Shown: positions 42,401 through 49,640, counted from the first letter of the stretch. The stretch: 64,000 nucleotides of DNA from Paraspadella gotoi (GCA_051294375.1 CM119269.1:20503976-20567975); one strand, 5' to 3'. Program-made: numbers and translations. Notes: generated by a model from the letters alone, not told the origin.

Positions 42401-44701
42401 TAATTCAATGAATAAAAAAAATAGTTAAATAAAAAACTAAAAATTATGGCACGTGTAAAGAATCTTAATGACAACCTAATTCATTAAAAATCATCANNNN
42501 NNNNNNNNNNNNNNNTTGCAGTCAGAAAAACTGCGCGGTCAAAAGTCAGAAGTTACCATCCTTCATCTTCATCTTTCGTCAATGTCCTAATTTTTTGTAA
42601 AGAACCGGCGCGAAAAAAAAAATAGGACATGTTATGCAAAAAAAACATTAATTAAAGGAGTTGCCACGAGATTCTTCATACATTTTTGATATCGATGGAA
42701 AGAGAAAATAACCTCGATTCTAAATATAATCCCTTTTTTTCTTCTATCATTAAGTAAAGTTAGTCCCATAAGAGCTGGACCTCCCGGTAGTATCAATAAA
42801 TTAAAAAAAAAANNNNNNNNNNNNNNNNNNNNNNNNNNNNNNNNNNNNNNNNNNNNNNNNNNNNNNNNNNNNNNNNNNNNNNNNNNNNNNNNNNNNNNNN
42901 NNNNNNNNNNNNNNNNNNNNNNNNNNNNNNNNNNNNNNNNNNNNNNNNNNNNNNNNNNNNNNNNNNNNNNNNNNNNNNNNNNNNNNNNNNNNNNNNNNNN
43001 NNNNNNNNNNNNNNNNNNNNNNNNNNNNNNNNNNNNNNNNNNNNNNNNNNNNNNNNNNNNNNNNNNNNNNNNNNNNNNNNNNNNNNNNNNNNNNNNNNNN
43101 NNNNNNNNNNNNNNNNNNNNNNNNNNNNNNNNNNAGACGTCTCTCGATCCCGCGTCGGCCACGCCTACATCCGGTGGCGTCGTCGGCGGAGAACTCGTGT
43201 TGACCGTGAGACCAAACGCGGAGTATATCGGCGAAGACATCAGCGACGAGGAGCCCGACTTCCAGTACATCCCCGAGTCGCCGAGGGTCGCCGCCTCGTT
43301 GACGGGGGATTTGCTGGGGGAGTCCCTGCTGTTGTTGCAGGTTTGGGAACGGGGGGAATGATCGATCGGCAGTGGTTGATAGATTTTGGGACGCGAGGAG
43401 TGGAACTGTGAAAGTGACGATTTTTGAGTTCGAAATCAATTAACTTATTAAGGGGTGTAAAAACTGGGAGAGTTGGAATTGAATTGAATTGAATTGAATT
43501 GAATTGAATTGAATTGAATTGAATTGAAAACAGGGAGAGAGTTGGAATTGAATTTGCGAGCGGGATGAAGTGATGAGCACAAACGATTAAGAACACTACC
43601 TATATTCGAATGAAACAAGAGATAGTCACAGCGCCTAACTTTTAATCTCAATTCGAGTAACCTACACCTTTCTTAACTCTCTCTTTTCTTCTTGTCGACA
43701 TCTCTAATCTCTTTCCCTCTTCTCCTCCACCTCCACCTCCGCTTTCCAGGAAGGCCTCGAATCGGGCGCAGCCGGCCTTCAGTTCGAACAACTCTATCGA
43801 CGCAAACCCGGCGAGACTTTAGACGTGTGTCGTCGACCGGAGAACATGCCCAAGAATCGATACAGGGACGTCTTTCCTTACGACTCTTCGAGAGTGGTGC
43901 TACGAAGCTCCGAGTTGGGTGAGTCTTAAATTGATAGAATTAAATTCATTGTTTAGCTAATAGTTTCGGTAATTAATTGAGTAACATTGAGTAACAATCG
44001 TATCAAGCAACTAATATAAATTTTAAACTTAAGTGGATAACGGTTATGTTTGAATGAGTAGTATATTTGGGAGGGGGGTGTTACACTTGTTTTGTCTATA
44101 CAATACGAGGTTATAATACTCTAAAATCTAAGTAGGACTCTAGTTAGATATCAAACATTATTCTTTGAAAGATTGGCATGTTAAGGTAAAAATAGCAATA
44201 ATTTTCATTTTTTAAATTAATGACTCTAGATTCGATACGAAAAATGTAAAGCGGAAGTATCTCTGTGGATAAGGCGCTACGTGGGCTGAAGATGACTGTC
44301 CGTAACTTCTATAACCCCCTCTAGCAACCATGGAACAGGTTCCTGGGCTTGGATCCAGGCTTGAGGGTTTGCCATGCCCCCAAGGCGGCTTATGGCCGTC
44401 CTCACGCTTCCCGCAGGGTAGGGACCGGGTTGGGATTGAACCCGGTACCTAGTGGTCATGAGCTGAAGGCTTTACTCAATGAGCCACCGGGTCACAACTG
44501 AAAGTGTCATGATTCTAGGCGGGGTGAACCTAGGCAATGCCCGACTACATCTCCTTAACAATATCGACTTAGACGATTCATTCTTTTGTATTTTTTTTTT
44601 TATTTAGATAAAAATCTGATAAAAAAAAAAATTTTCAATTGAAAATAAACGTTTTGTCATCGAACCTTCTCTCTCTCTTTCTTCTCTCTCTCTCCTCCCC
44701 C

Positions 44702-44740
<39 letters not shown>

Positions 44741-45052
44741 CTCTCTCGTCTCGTCTCTCATCTCTCTCATCTCTCTCTCTCTCTCTCTCTCTGAGTTTTA
44801 ATGCGGATCGGTTATCAAATAAAAAACAAACTGTTTGAATTGTCAGTTAGAGAGAGTTCATCAAAACTGTATATTTGAAAAGATTAAAGAAGATCAATTT
44901 ACAAGCCTACTTTATTGATGTAGTTATAGAAATAGTTAGCTTTTAAAGGCAGTTTGTGAAACGAGCCTCAAGCTCAAAAATTTATATTTTCAATTCAATT
45001 CAATTCGAATTCCTCATCTCTCTCTCTTCTCTCCTCTCTCTCTCCTCTTTCT

Positions 45053-45090
<38 letters not shown>

Positions 45091-47087
45091 CCTTCTCTCT
45101 CTTCGACGGAGTCGATTACCTCAACGCATCTCACGTGAACATGAAATCCCAACTCCGAGGCATCGTTAAACCGCTACATCGCCTGTCAAGTATAGTATTA
45201 TAGTGTATAGTATATACCTATTTTGTTTCACCATTATAACAAATTGGATTTCCGTTTTTGCGATGCGTTATCGGATTTTTGATACGTAAATCCGTTAAGA
45301 ATCGGAAGATATTGTCGTCTTCGAAAACGTGAGTTGTGAAAACAATTTATTAAATGAAACTCTAACTCACATTTTCACAAAAGAGCAAAGAAACCTGGCT
45401 CTTCGACTCTTTATTCCAATAGCCATGATTTTTTTTTAAATTTAACAAAATTTAAAAAAAAACTAATTACCTATTTACGCCAATAGAAAAGCCCAAAGTT
45501 TACTCTTGAGGATATAGGCTGCCTTTATACATTAATTTACTTTATTCAAAGATATAAAGGGAAAAAAAAAGTGTAACTTAAAAATGCCGAGAATTCGGTT
45601 TTTTAAACATCAATAATTGGATATTTGTTTTTGATTTTGTTCGCTCTTTAAGTTGACGCGGGTTAAATTTGATTCCGGACTGATATTTTGATAAATATCT
45701 ATATTTTCCATGAAAAAAACGTTTTTTTTTGCAAATTTCTATTTTCAACAAAACAAAGATATGGGATTTGATGATTTTGTTCTTGGAAAACATTTTTATG
45801 CCTTTTGAACGAACTCGTGAGGCGCAGACGCGCGTGGTGGTCGTTTCACCACAGATATAAAAAAATTAGTAGCAATAAGGACTACTTAGTACTATAGTGC
45901 TAAATGCTGTAAAAAAGTTTTAAAAATTTGCTAAGGCTCAATAATATTGAGTCTCACCCACTATCCATATCTACGCATTATCTACATAAAACGTTTTACT
46001 GTTTTTTTGCTCTGTTTGCATATTTCTTTTTCCCACCCCCAATCTCGCAACGCTCCAAGGACCTCTGCCTAACACGACGCTGGACTTCTGGCTGATGTGT
46101 TGGGAGACGGGATGTTCCCTCGTGGTGATGCTGACGACGACCGTCGAACGCGGCCGGGTCAAATGTCACCAGGTCAGTGAATCACGTTGGTGGTTCGATA
46201 GTTCAATTTCTGGTTTAATAATGCCACTGGGTCTGAAAAAGAGATCTAGCTAATCTCATCCTCGCTTTACTTCCCCAACTCATGCTCGATCATTTAATCT
46301 TTATCTAGTACTGGCCGGACCTCTACGAGACGATGGACTTTGGAAACCTCCAATGCACCTGCCTAAAGGTAAATCTATCAGTCAATGAATCGATCAATCA
46401 AAAAAACAATCAATTACCCCCTCTGGCCCATTCACCGCAGGAGGAGATCACCCCCGCCTTTGCCTTTCGGGAATTCACGCTGACTTCACTGGAAACGAAC
46501 GAGGAGCGAGTCGTTCACCAGATGCAGTACATCGCTTGGCCGGATCACGGAGTCCCCGCCGACGCAACAGACTTTTTGGAGTTCACGTTCAGGGTGAGTG
46601 AGGTTAATAAACTATATAGTGGCGGAGACCATTTCAATTTTGGGTGATTCGTATTCAGTAAGGTGGGAATTCAAGTTATATTTCAATTATATATATGATG
46701 AAGAGGTGATGAATTCATTAAAAACTACCATATTTGACACTCTTGTCTTGTTCCTCCTCCTCTTGAACCAAAATCACCACGCCCCCCCCCTCCCCGCCAA
46801 AAATACTCAGGTCCGTCAAAAGCGCGCCGGAATGTCGGAGCCCACTGTGGTTCACTGCTCCGCTGGCATCTGGCGCGCACGGCGTCCTAATCCTGATGGA
46901 GACGGCGCTGTGTTTGATGGAATCCAACGAGCCCGTCTACCCGCTGGACATCGTGCGGTCCATGCGCGACCAACGGGCGATGCTAATCCAGACGGGAGAG
47001 CAGTACCGCTTCGTCTGCGACGCCGTGCTGAGGGTATTCCGGGAAGGGCTCGTCAAGCCGCTTCCGGAATACGTCGGCGCGCGGTGA
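5065..47087 (+). CDS. PTPN4: FERM-FA-PDZ-PTP non-receptor tyrosine phosphatase (PTPN4/PTPN3, Ptpmeg family)
   Basis: Assembled from 18 exons read by hand with GT-AG splice sites. Order: FERM domain (exons at 5065, 7955, 11801, 28821, 38142, 38380), a Ser/Gly/Pro-rich linker (38619, 39066, 40938 and the start of 41658), PDZ (41658-42380 and 43135-43340) and the PTP catalytic domain (43750-47087). The family is cytoplasmic. FERM binds membrane or cytoskeleton, PDZ binds C-terminal peptides of receptors and channels, and PTP removes phosphate from tyrosine. Diagnostic matches are [21 protein letters not shown], the PDZ loop [24 protein letters not shown] and HCSAG. Missing: a FERM piece after exon 3, another after exon 5, and the middle of PDZ; N gaps lie at 12054, 29046 and 42813. 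Indels break the exons at 45112 and 46811; polished reads should show whether these are errors. PTPN4 and PTPN3 cannot be separated; most invertebrates have one gene for both. Confidence 0.93.
5441..5667. other. Assembly gap (227 N)
   Basis: Lies where copy 1 of the exon-1 block has its GA tract. Confidence 0.95.
5691..7954 (+). other. Phosphatase intron 1
   Basis: AT-rich, with an A/G-rich stretch at about 6080-6840 that makes long K/R/E and F/S/L open frames on the two strands. No splice-bounded coding segment seen. It ends at the acceptor before 7955. Confidence 0.6.
7955..8063 (+). CDS. PTPN4: Phosphatase exon 2: start of the FERM domain
   Basis: Acceptor AACACAG, donor GAG|GTGAGT, phases 2 to 0. 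It encodes [10 protein letters not shown] then a lysine-rich link and [16 protein letters not shown], the first strands of the FERM F1 ubiquitin-like lobe. The first ten residues are identical to vertebrate PTPN4, the strongest single family match in the window. Confidence 0.92.
8064..8721 (+). other. Phosphatase intron 2, clean part
   Basis: Ordinary AT-rich intron sequence with all four bases. Its last 32 nt (8690-8721) recur in altered form just after the 25-N gap, with C replaced by A or missing. Confidence 0.65.
8722..8746. other. 25-N assembly gap
   Basis: Boundary between clean sequence and the C-depleted tract. The sequence before it (GGTTAACGATAACGATGAC) and after it (GGTTAAAGGATAAAGATGAA) is the same stretch with C changed to A or G, so the fill overlaps rather than extends. 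Confidence 0.9.
9143..9440 (+). pseudogene. Corrupted copy of phosphatase exon 3
   Basis: The clean exon pieces CATCGAAAAGGATTATTTCG and CTCAAGAAGCAGATCCGGG appear here as ATATAGAAAAGGATATTTAG and ATCAAGAAGCAGAATAGG. CGTCGCTGGCTCGA appears as AGTAGATGGATAGA, a pure C-to-A change. The reading frame is destroyed. It is also present inverted at about 13936-14233. An artefact is far more likely than a processed or genomic pseudogene, because the intron sequence on both sides is copied too. Confidence 0.75.
9840..10793 (+). repeat. Tandem array, unit about 62 bp
   Basis: About 15 units resembling AAATAGGTAATATTAATT followed by ATTTAATGAGTTATTGTGG and ATATGGAATTTTATTTGG, with heavy indel noise. 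Clean single units at 12543-12582 and 28570-28610 contain C (for example TTAATTCCATTTAATGCAG). The array is therefore real, but this copy of it is corrupted. Confidence 0.85.
10998..11180 (+). pseudogene. Corrupted copy of phosphatase exon 5
   Basis: Aligns to 28821-29034 with C lost or turned to A: the clean GGAGTCGGAGTTCAACTACC reads here GGAGTAGGCAGTTAAAATAT, and GCGAAGATCAGGGATTCC reads AGAGAAGATAAGGGATTT. It continues into GGTGGATAGGG exactly as the clean copy does at 29035. Confidence 0.75.
11229..11312. repeat. (GA)n tract in the corrupted copy
   Basis: It follows the corrupted exon 5 and its GGTGGATAGGG flank. The clean copy breaks into an N gap at 29046, soon after the same flank, so this tract may indicate what lies in that gap. 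Confidence 0.8.
11797..12053 (+). CDS. PTPN4: Phosphatase exon 3: FERM F1/F2 segment
   Basis: Clean sequence encoding [18 protein letters not shown], a serine run, [14 protein letters not shown], then [12 protein letters not shown] and [18 protein letters not shown]. It matches the FERM segment of PTPN4 from the DYFGLQ strand to the YFLQ helix. A GQVLLD-type segment expected between exons 2 and 3 is not found; the acceptor near 11797 follows purine-rich corrupted sequence and lacks a pyrimidine tract, so the true 5' end may be lost. The serine run coded by TCC repeats is longer than usual. The 3' end falls in an N gap. Confidence 0.85.
12054..12315. other. Assembly gap (262 N)
   Basis: It follows exon 3. 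The FERM exon expected next (the LPCP-to-ELGDY region in vertebrate proteins) is not found in the window and may be here. Confidence 0.9.
12316..12540 (+). mobile_element. tRNA-derived SINE, copy 1
   Basis: CACCCGGTGTCTCATTGAGT begins a tRNA-like head; then come a decayed box B, the shared body CCTGCGGGAAGCGTGAGGA and a tail near CCAATTCCATGG. Related copies lie at 44278-44510 and 62040-62230 on the - strand. Box B here is degenerate, so this is an old copy. Confidence 0.75.
12583..14629 (-). repeat. Right arm of a 2,047-nt inverted repeat
   Basis: Reverse complement of 8747-10793, with equal arm lengths and identical sequence wherever I compared, including an identical 71-residue spurious frame in each arm. 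It starts inside a 62-bp repeat unit at AATT|TCCACAATAACT. It includes the inverted corrupted exon 3 and the inverted array. Confidence 0.9.
14630..15930 (-). other. G-depleted inverted copy of about 7350-8690
   Basis: The reverse complement tracks clean intron sequence, for example GAAAATTGAGTTTTAAGAT here against GAAAATTGCAGTTTTACGCT at 8266. C on that strand is changed to A or dropped. The copy continues to the F-rich frame at about 7380-7510 (here 15713-15850). Same error signature as 8747-11796. Confidence 0.75.
15931..27690. other. Structureless sequence, no genes found
   Basis: About 11.7 kb with no microsatellites, few homopolymers, no repeat family, no recognisable protein segment and only short random open frames. 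Composition drifts from A-rich (16-17 kb) to nearly even (19-22 kb) to purine-rich (23-27.5 kb). The rest of the window has a simple repeat every one or two kilobases. It looks like consensus from unaligned or very poor reads. Foreign DNA cannot be excluded without a search, but I recognise none. Confidence 0.6.
27691..28544. other. AT-rich sequence before the 25-N gap, no gene seen
   Basis: Composition returns toward the rest of the window. No coding segment, repeat or splice-bounded exon is evident. It may be a better-quality end of the fill or genuine intron. Confidence 0.4.
28545..28569. other. 25-N assembly gap
   Basis: Immediately followed by CATTAATTCCATTTAATG, also present at 12543. 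The clean contigs on either side of 12583-28569 therefore share the same repeat unit. Confidence 0.95.
28821..29024 (+). CDS. PTPN4: Phosphatase exon 5: FERM F2/F3 segment
   Basis: Exactly 68 codons between acceptor GCACTGTAG and donor CAG|GTGGGC, phase 0 at both ends. It encodes [18 protein letters not shown], then PAESEFNYL and [12 protein letters not shown]. These match the end of the FERM F2 helical lobe and the start of F3 (the PAEAEFNYL and LELYGV motifs of PTPN4). Strong codon bias to C/G in third positions, like the other exons of this gene. Confidence 0.93.
29046..29301. other. Assembly gap (256 N)
   Basis: Within intron downstream of exon 5. The FERM F3 exon expected next (the YKN...NTF...KISFK region) is not seen between 29025 and 38141 and must lie in one of the gaps there. 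Confidence 0.9.
29302..38141 (+). other. Phosphatase intron region with eight gaps
   Basis: AT-rich sequence broken by N gaps at 29584-29901, 30714-30958, 31918-32104, 32620-33316, 34215-34474, 35053-35317, 36188-36533 and 36908-37678. Most gaps abut GA, CT, GCG or poly-T runs. Repeats include GA (30529-30620, 30959-30991), ACG (about 34897-34921), CAT then AAT (35442-35640), CGT (35910-35950), CGC (36027-36063) and AAAAG (37679-37712). No exon is evident. A CpG-rich patch at 34860-35052 has a short open frame of doubtful meaning. Confidence 0.55.
35442..35640. repeat. Compound (CAT)n-(AAT)n microsatellite
   Basis: CAT repeats to about 35494, then AAT repeats with one small interruption (TAGTAG near 35591). 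Together almost 200 nt. Confidence 0.97.
38142..38248 (+). CDS. PTPN4: Phosphatase exon 7: FERM F3 C-terminal helix
   Basis: Acceptor CGACGTAG, donor TTTTAG|GTAAAC, phases 0 to 2. It encodes [18 protein letters not shown] then [18 protein letters not shown]. The RACKNLW...CVEHHTFFR stretch is the near-invariant last helix of the FERM F3 (PTB-like) lobe in this family. Numbering assumes one lost FERM exon before exon 5 and one after it. Confidence 0.95.
38380..38520 (+). CDS. PTPN4: Phosphatase exon 8: FERM-adjacent (FA) region
   Basis: Phases 2 to 2. It encodes [19 protein letters not shown] and [10 protein letters not shown], then a Gly/Arg-rich end ...GSQDTIAR. The [10 protein letters not shown] segment corresponds to the FTLGSKFRY start of the FA region in vertebrate members. 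Confidence 0.92.
38619..38785 (+). CDS. PTPN4: Phosphatase exon 9: FA/linker
   Basis: Acceptor GACCAG, donor CTGG|GTGAGG, phases 2 to 1. It encodes [16 protein letters not shown] and a serine/alanine-rich stretch to ARRNGALG. Linker of this type is poorly conserved, so membership rests on the matching splice phases and the position. Confidence 0.8.
39066..39311 (+). CDS. PTPN4: Phosphatase exon 10: Ser/Gly/Pro-rich linker
   Basis: Acceptor CCCTCTAG, donor GCCG|GTGAGG, phases 1 to 1. It encodes [18 protein letters not shown], a [11 protein letters not shown] tract, an acidic DDDDD run and [18 protein letters not shown]. Probably disordered. Several serine and threonine residues lie next to proline, possible kinase sites by inference. 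Confidence 0.8.
39312..40937 (+). other. Phosphatase intron with CT repeats and gap
   Basis: CT runs at 39453-39490 and about 39580-39625, and an N gap at 39990-40556. No coding segment seen. Confidence 0.6.
40938..41145 (+). CDS. PTPN4: Phosphatase exon 11 (tentative): linker
   Basis: Acceptor GTTTTCCAG gives the required phase 1 entry. The frame reads [17 protein letters not shown], then a His-rich stretch, to a possible donor TC|GTAATC at 41146 in phase 2, which matches the next exon. The first 20 residues look like linker; the rest resembles translated repeat. The true donor may lie earlier. Confidence 0.45.
41658..42093 (+). CDS. PTPN4: Phosphatase exon 12: Pro-rich linker and start of PDZ
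   Basis: Acceptor TTTTCCGCCGCAG, donor CAG|GTAAAG, phases 2 to 0. The first about 115 residues are rich in Ser, Pro, Leu, His and Gly (for example [14 protein letters not shown]). The PDZ domain starts at [22 protein letters not shown] is the carboxylate-binding loop that grips the C-terminus of peptide ligands, and the KGG that follows is typical of this family. Confidence 0.9.
42300..42380 (+). CDS. PTPN4: Phosphatase exon 13: PDZ core
   Basis: 27 codons in phase 0, acceptor ACATTACAG, donor CAG|GTATTG. It encodes [18 protein letters not shown] and VPRLNEGDQ, almost identical to the vertebrate PTPN4 PDZ. The following PDZ segment (ING...I through the alpha-2 helix) is absent; gaps at 42497-42515 and 42813-43134 lie in the way. 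Confidence 0.96.
42497..42515. other. 19-N assembly gap
   Basis: Short gap between PDZ exons. The flanks differ in character, so real sequence may be missing or misjoined. Confidence 0.9.
42813..43134. other. Assembly gap (322 N)
   Basis: Directly precedes the partial last PDZ exon and is the likely location of the missing PDZ middle exon. Confidence 0.9.
43135..43340 (+). CDS. PTPN4: Phosphatase exon 15 (5' partial): PDZ end and PDZ-PTP linker
   Basis: Opens from the gap. [17 protein letters not shown] is the last PDZ strand and the start of the linker; [15 protein letters not shown] is the conserved linker, and [10 protein letters not shown] leads into the catalytic domain. Donor CAG|GTTTGG, phase 0. 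The residues before GELVL ([14 protein letters not shown]) are not family-like and may be lineage-specific. Confidence 0.9.
43476..43526. repeat. (GAATT)n pentanucleotide microsatellite
   Basis: About ten tandem GAATT units in the intron after exon 15. Confidence 0.95.
43750..43918 (+). CDS. PTPN4: Phosphatase exon 16: start of the PTP domain
   Basis: Acceptor GCTTTCCAG, donor TTGG|GTGAGT, phases 0 to 1. It encodes [33 protein letters not shown] and [17 protein letters not shown]. NxxKNRYxDxxPYDxxRV is PTP motif 1, which frames the phosphotyrosine recognition loop. Confidence 0.96.
43919..45111 (+). other. Phosphatase intron with SINE and CT repeats
   Basis: Contains the SINE at 44278-44510 and CT tracts at about 44668-44790 and 45058-45087. 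Confidence 0.7.
44278..44510 (-). mobile_element. tRNA-derived SINE, copy 2 (best preserved)
   Basis: Read on the - strand, a head GACCCGGTGGCTCATTGAGT carries an A box (TGGCTCATTGAGT, + strand about 44474-44486). Next comes a B box GGGTTCAATCCC (44432-44443) about 31 nt further on, the internal RNA polymerase III promoter layout of a tRNA gene. The body CCTGCGGGAAGCGTGAGGA is shared with the other copies. Too diverged in its stem regions to be a working tRNA, and flanked by a non-tRNA body, so a SINE rather than a tRNA gene. Confidence 0.82.
45112..45189 (+). CDS. PTPN4: Phosphatase exon 17 (with indels): PTP DYINA segment
   Basis: Acceptor GACGGAG, entry phase 1. It encodes [11 protein letters not shown] and onwards, matching the DYINANYINM motif. 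An extra A near 45167-45170 (GTTAAACCG) shifts the frame just before the sequence that, in the other frame, gives the expected RYIACQ. The donor reads CAAG|TATAG where phase with the next exon requires CAAG|GTATAG, so one G also seems missing. Two single-base errors in 30 nt fit poor consensus. Confidence 0.85.
46060..46172 (+). CDS. PTPN4: Phosphatase exon 18: PTP core
   Basis: It encodes [26 protein letters not shown] and [10 protein letters not shown]. The DFW...WE and VVMLT strands form the central sheet, and the [13 protein letters not shown] junction with the next exon is a conserved PTP motif. Donor CAG|GTCAGT, exit phase 0. Confidence 0.96.
46309..46368 (+). CDS. PTPN4: Phosphatase exon 19: PTP core
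   Basis: Twenty codons, [20 protein letters not shown], acceptor TTATCTAG and donor AAG|GTAAAT, phase 0. YWP continues the CHQYWP motif. Confidence 0.95.
46441..46593 (+). CDS. PTPN4: Phosphatase exon 20: WPD loop
   Basis: 51 codons, phase 0, acceptor TTCACCGCAG, donor AGG|GTGAGT. It encodes [19 protein letters not shown], then [13 protein letters not shown] and [16 protein letters not shown] is the mobile WPD loop whose Asp is the general acid in catalysis; it is intact. Confidence 0.97.
46811..47087 (+). CDS. PTPN4: Phosphatase exon 21 (last, frameshifted): P-loop and C-terminus
   Basis: Acceptor ATACTCAG. It encodes [20 protein letters not shown]; the nucleophilic Cys codon is at 46856-46858. 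Ten bases at 871-880 (TGGCGCGCAC) then replace the nine expected for the Gly-Arg-Thr of the HCxxGxxR(S/T)G signature. After them the +1 frame continues [37 protein letters not shown] and [17 protein letters not shown] to a TGA. The Q-loop (IQTGEQYRF) is present. The exon length is 277, one more than a multiple of three. As written the protein loses the catalytic Arg; consensus error is most likely. Confidence 0.92.
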
Positions 47088-49413
47088 TGACGAATTGAAT
47101 TCCATATTTCGTCGCTCCCTTTGTCAACATCGTCGTCCTCTTCATCCTCGGACATTCCAAAAAAAAATCTTTCACGTTTCTCTTGTAAACAAAACTCTTC
47201 TTCTCTCCAACCCTTTTCACGAATGGGCCGAAGAAACGGCCGTGAGAGCAAAGACTGTTGGCCGCCGCAAAGTTTGATGTCGGCCGGAAAGATGTCGTCG
47301 GGTTTTACTATGGTAACCGACCCAGGTTGTCAGCATCGGCAGAAAGTCGAGTTGTCAGCTCGTTGAAGACATTGTCGACAACAGTTATGTCGGAGCAGGG
47401 GTAGTATCCATCAAGCACCTCGTCGAACCTTCAAAGAAAACGGTGGTCAAACCGACTTCGATACCGAAGACTCTCTCTCTCTCGCTCTCTCTCTCTCACT
47501 CTTTCTTATCTCTTTGTTAAAATAGGGTGCGTTCCCTTTGAAGACAAAAAGCAGAATTGAAGGGATTCTAATCGTTTTTTATATCATTTTATTTGATTTC
47601 TTTCTTACATATACTGGCGCTGTCTCTCTCTCTCTCTCTCTCTTTCCTTACTCAATTATTTTCCACATGGCTGCTTGCTCGTCATTCAATGTCTTGACCA
47701 TTTTTTTTATTATCGAATGGATTAAGTTTTTCGCGAAGACGCTCGTTGAGTCAATTTGTCCGAAGGCAATCGAGTCATTTTGTCCAAAAAAAGGCCCCTT
47801 AGTCATCTTTAAACTTCCTCCATGGCTTATCGCTTCACCTTGGCCTCAACCCATTTAGTCATGTTTGGCTTGGTCTTTTTTGTCATTTAGGCCCCATGCA
47901 TCGTTTCATTTTGGCCAAGAAACATTTTGTCATTTCGGTCCATTCCTGTCTTGTACTTTTTGGCCGATGCCTTGCTTGTCGTTTTTTCGCTTTTCTTCTC
48001 AAATCTCCCTCGAATATATTAATACTTCTTTTTTTTTGTCATAAAAGATCATCTGCTTTCGGAAATTCGTATCCTCAAATTTTCGTCTTTCTTCAAACCA
48101 CCCTAATGTTGAACAGCCTTTTTTCGACCACCCCTATTGTCCTCTCATGTCCAGTCTGGTCCGTTACTTAGGACTTTGTTTAGAATAGAGTTATACATAC
48201 AACGAAAGGGTTTTTATCGGTACTAAAAGTTATATATGGAGAAAAAAAAACAAAATTATTTAGAAAAAAAGTTTTAAACGCAATGGAACTGTTTCGCTTA
48301 CAAAAAAGATTGATTTATAAACTTGATTATTGTAATGGTCAACGTTTGATCCATAATATCTGTTACTATTTACTGCTCTGTTATTATTTGAAAAAAAAAT
48401 CACTTCTTAATTAAATCATTGACGAAAATAACCAGTTTTCTCTCGGGACATTTTGATTAGCCAGAATAGAAATATCCATAAATAAGTCATGATTGTGAAA
48501 CGTATTTTTTCAGATGTTTTGAATGCAACCACCACAGTTAGTGATGACAATGTGTAATAAATACGTGAATTTTTCTTCTAATAAAAACAAAATGAGGTCA
48601 AGATCATTTGTTTTTCAAATAATTGATTTCCAAGATTTACCGACACCTACCAGATAAGTCCTTTAGTTTTCGCGTGAAAACAAAAGTTAGAAATTGTTTG
48701 ATGTCTCTGATGCAAAGAGCCTGAAAAGAACGCAACGGAATAAGTGTCAATATACTTATTGAAAACTATTGCAAAATCCGAGATAAATCGCAGCACGTGA
48801 ATAAATTTTTAACTTTTAAGGACGATCAATCATTAAAGCTTTTGACGACAGTAAAAAATCGATTTTGGCTATCGATATCGATTTTTAATTCATGGATGTT
48901 TTTCTTTGATTTATTCTTTTGGATTTTCATTCTCTCGATGGTATGCCAATTGCCGAAAAAAAATACCATCTAGGAAAAAAGTATATCACATTTTTAGTAG
49001 AGGATATCTACTCGAAAACTTTCTGAATCAATATTGAACTTCCAAATTTTCCTAGGTCAAATCGTTTAGAAGTTACAGGCAAAAAAATATCGCTATTACA
49101 AATGAAAAATGGCGAAAAAAATTATATCAACATCAGGGCTGAAAAGAATTGCGTTAAAGATATGAAAAAACAACTCAATTTGCTGTATGAGAGCATGCCT
49201 AGACCAATTAATCGATTCTGGGGGAGGGCATTCCAAATAGCGAGAATGTTTTACCCATTTTTTATATATTTTTTATTGAATAAATGAACTTTTCAATAAT
49301 TATGTGATATACTTTTTTCCTACATAGTATATTCCGTTAGAATTTTTACGGACATAAGCATATTTAGCTTATATAATCGGCCTCATCAAATTTTCCAAAA
49401 AAAGAAAGTTACG

Positions 49414-49414
<1 letters not shown>

Positions 49415-49508
<94 letters not shown>

Positions 49509-49509
49509 A
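49415..49509. repeat. (AAAG)n microsatellite
   Basis: About 23 tandem GAAA units without interruption. Confidence 0.98.
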
Positions 49510-49633
49510 GCTGAACGACTGACTGACCGAAAAATTGGAGATGCGACGTCGTCTTCGCTCCAAACTTGTATTACGAAAGATCAAACTTTAGCCCCCGAAA
49601 ATGATAAATCAATTTCTTCTCTTTTCTCGCCGT

Positions 49634-49640
49634 TATATAA
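49634..49640 (+). promoter_or_regulatory. Candidate TATA box of the pentraxin-like gene
   Basis: TATATAA in GTTATATAAAC, 157-163 nt upstream of the start codon, which would allow a 5' leader of roughly 130 nt. Position inferred, no transcript evidence. Confidence 0.4.

Noticed and set aside
44278-44510. A functional tRNA gene
   Set aside because: A and B boxes are present, but no clean cloverleaf stems could be drawn and a SINE body follows.
49102-49287. 61-codon open frame starting MKNGEKNY
   Set aside because: AT-rich, no splice or promoter support and no family resemblance.
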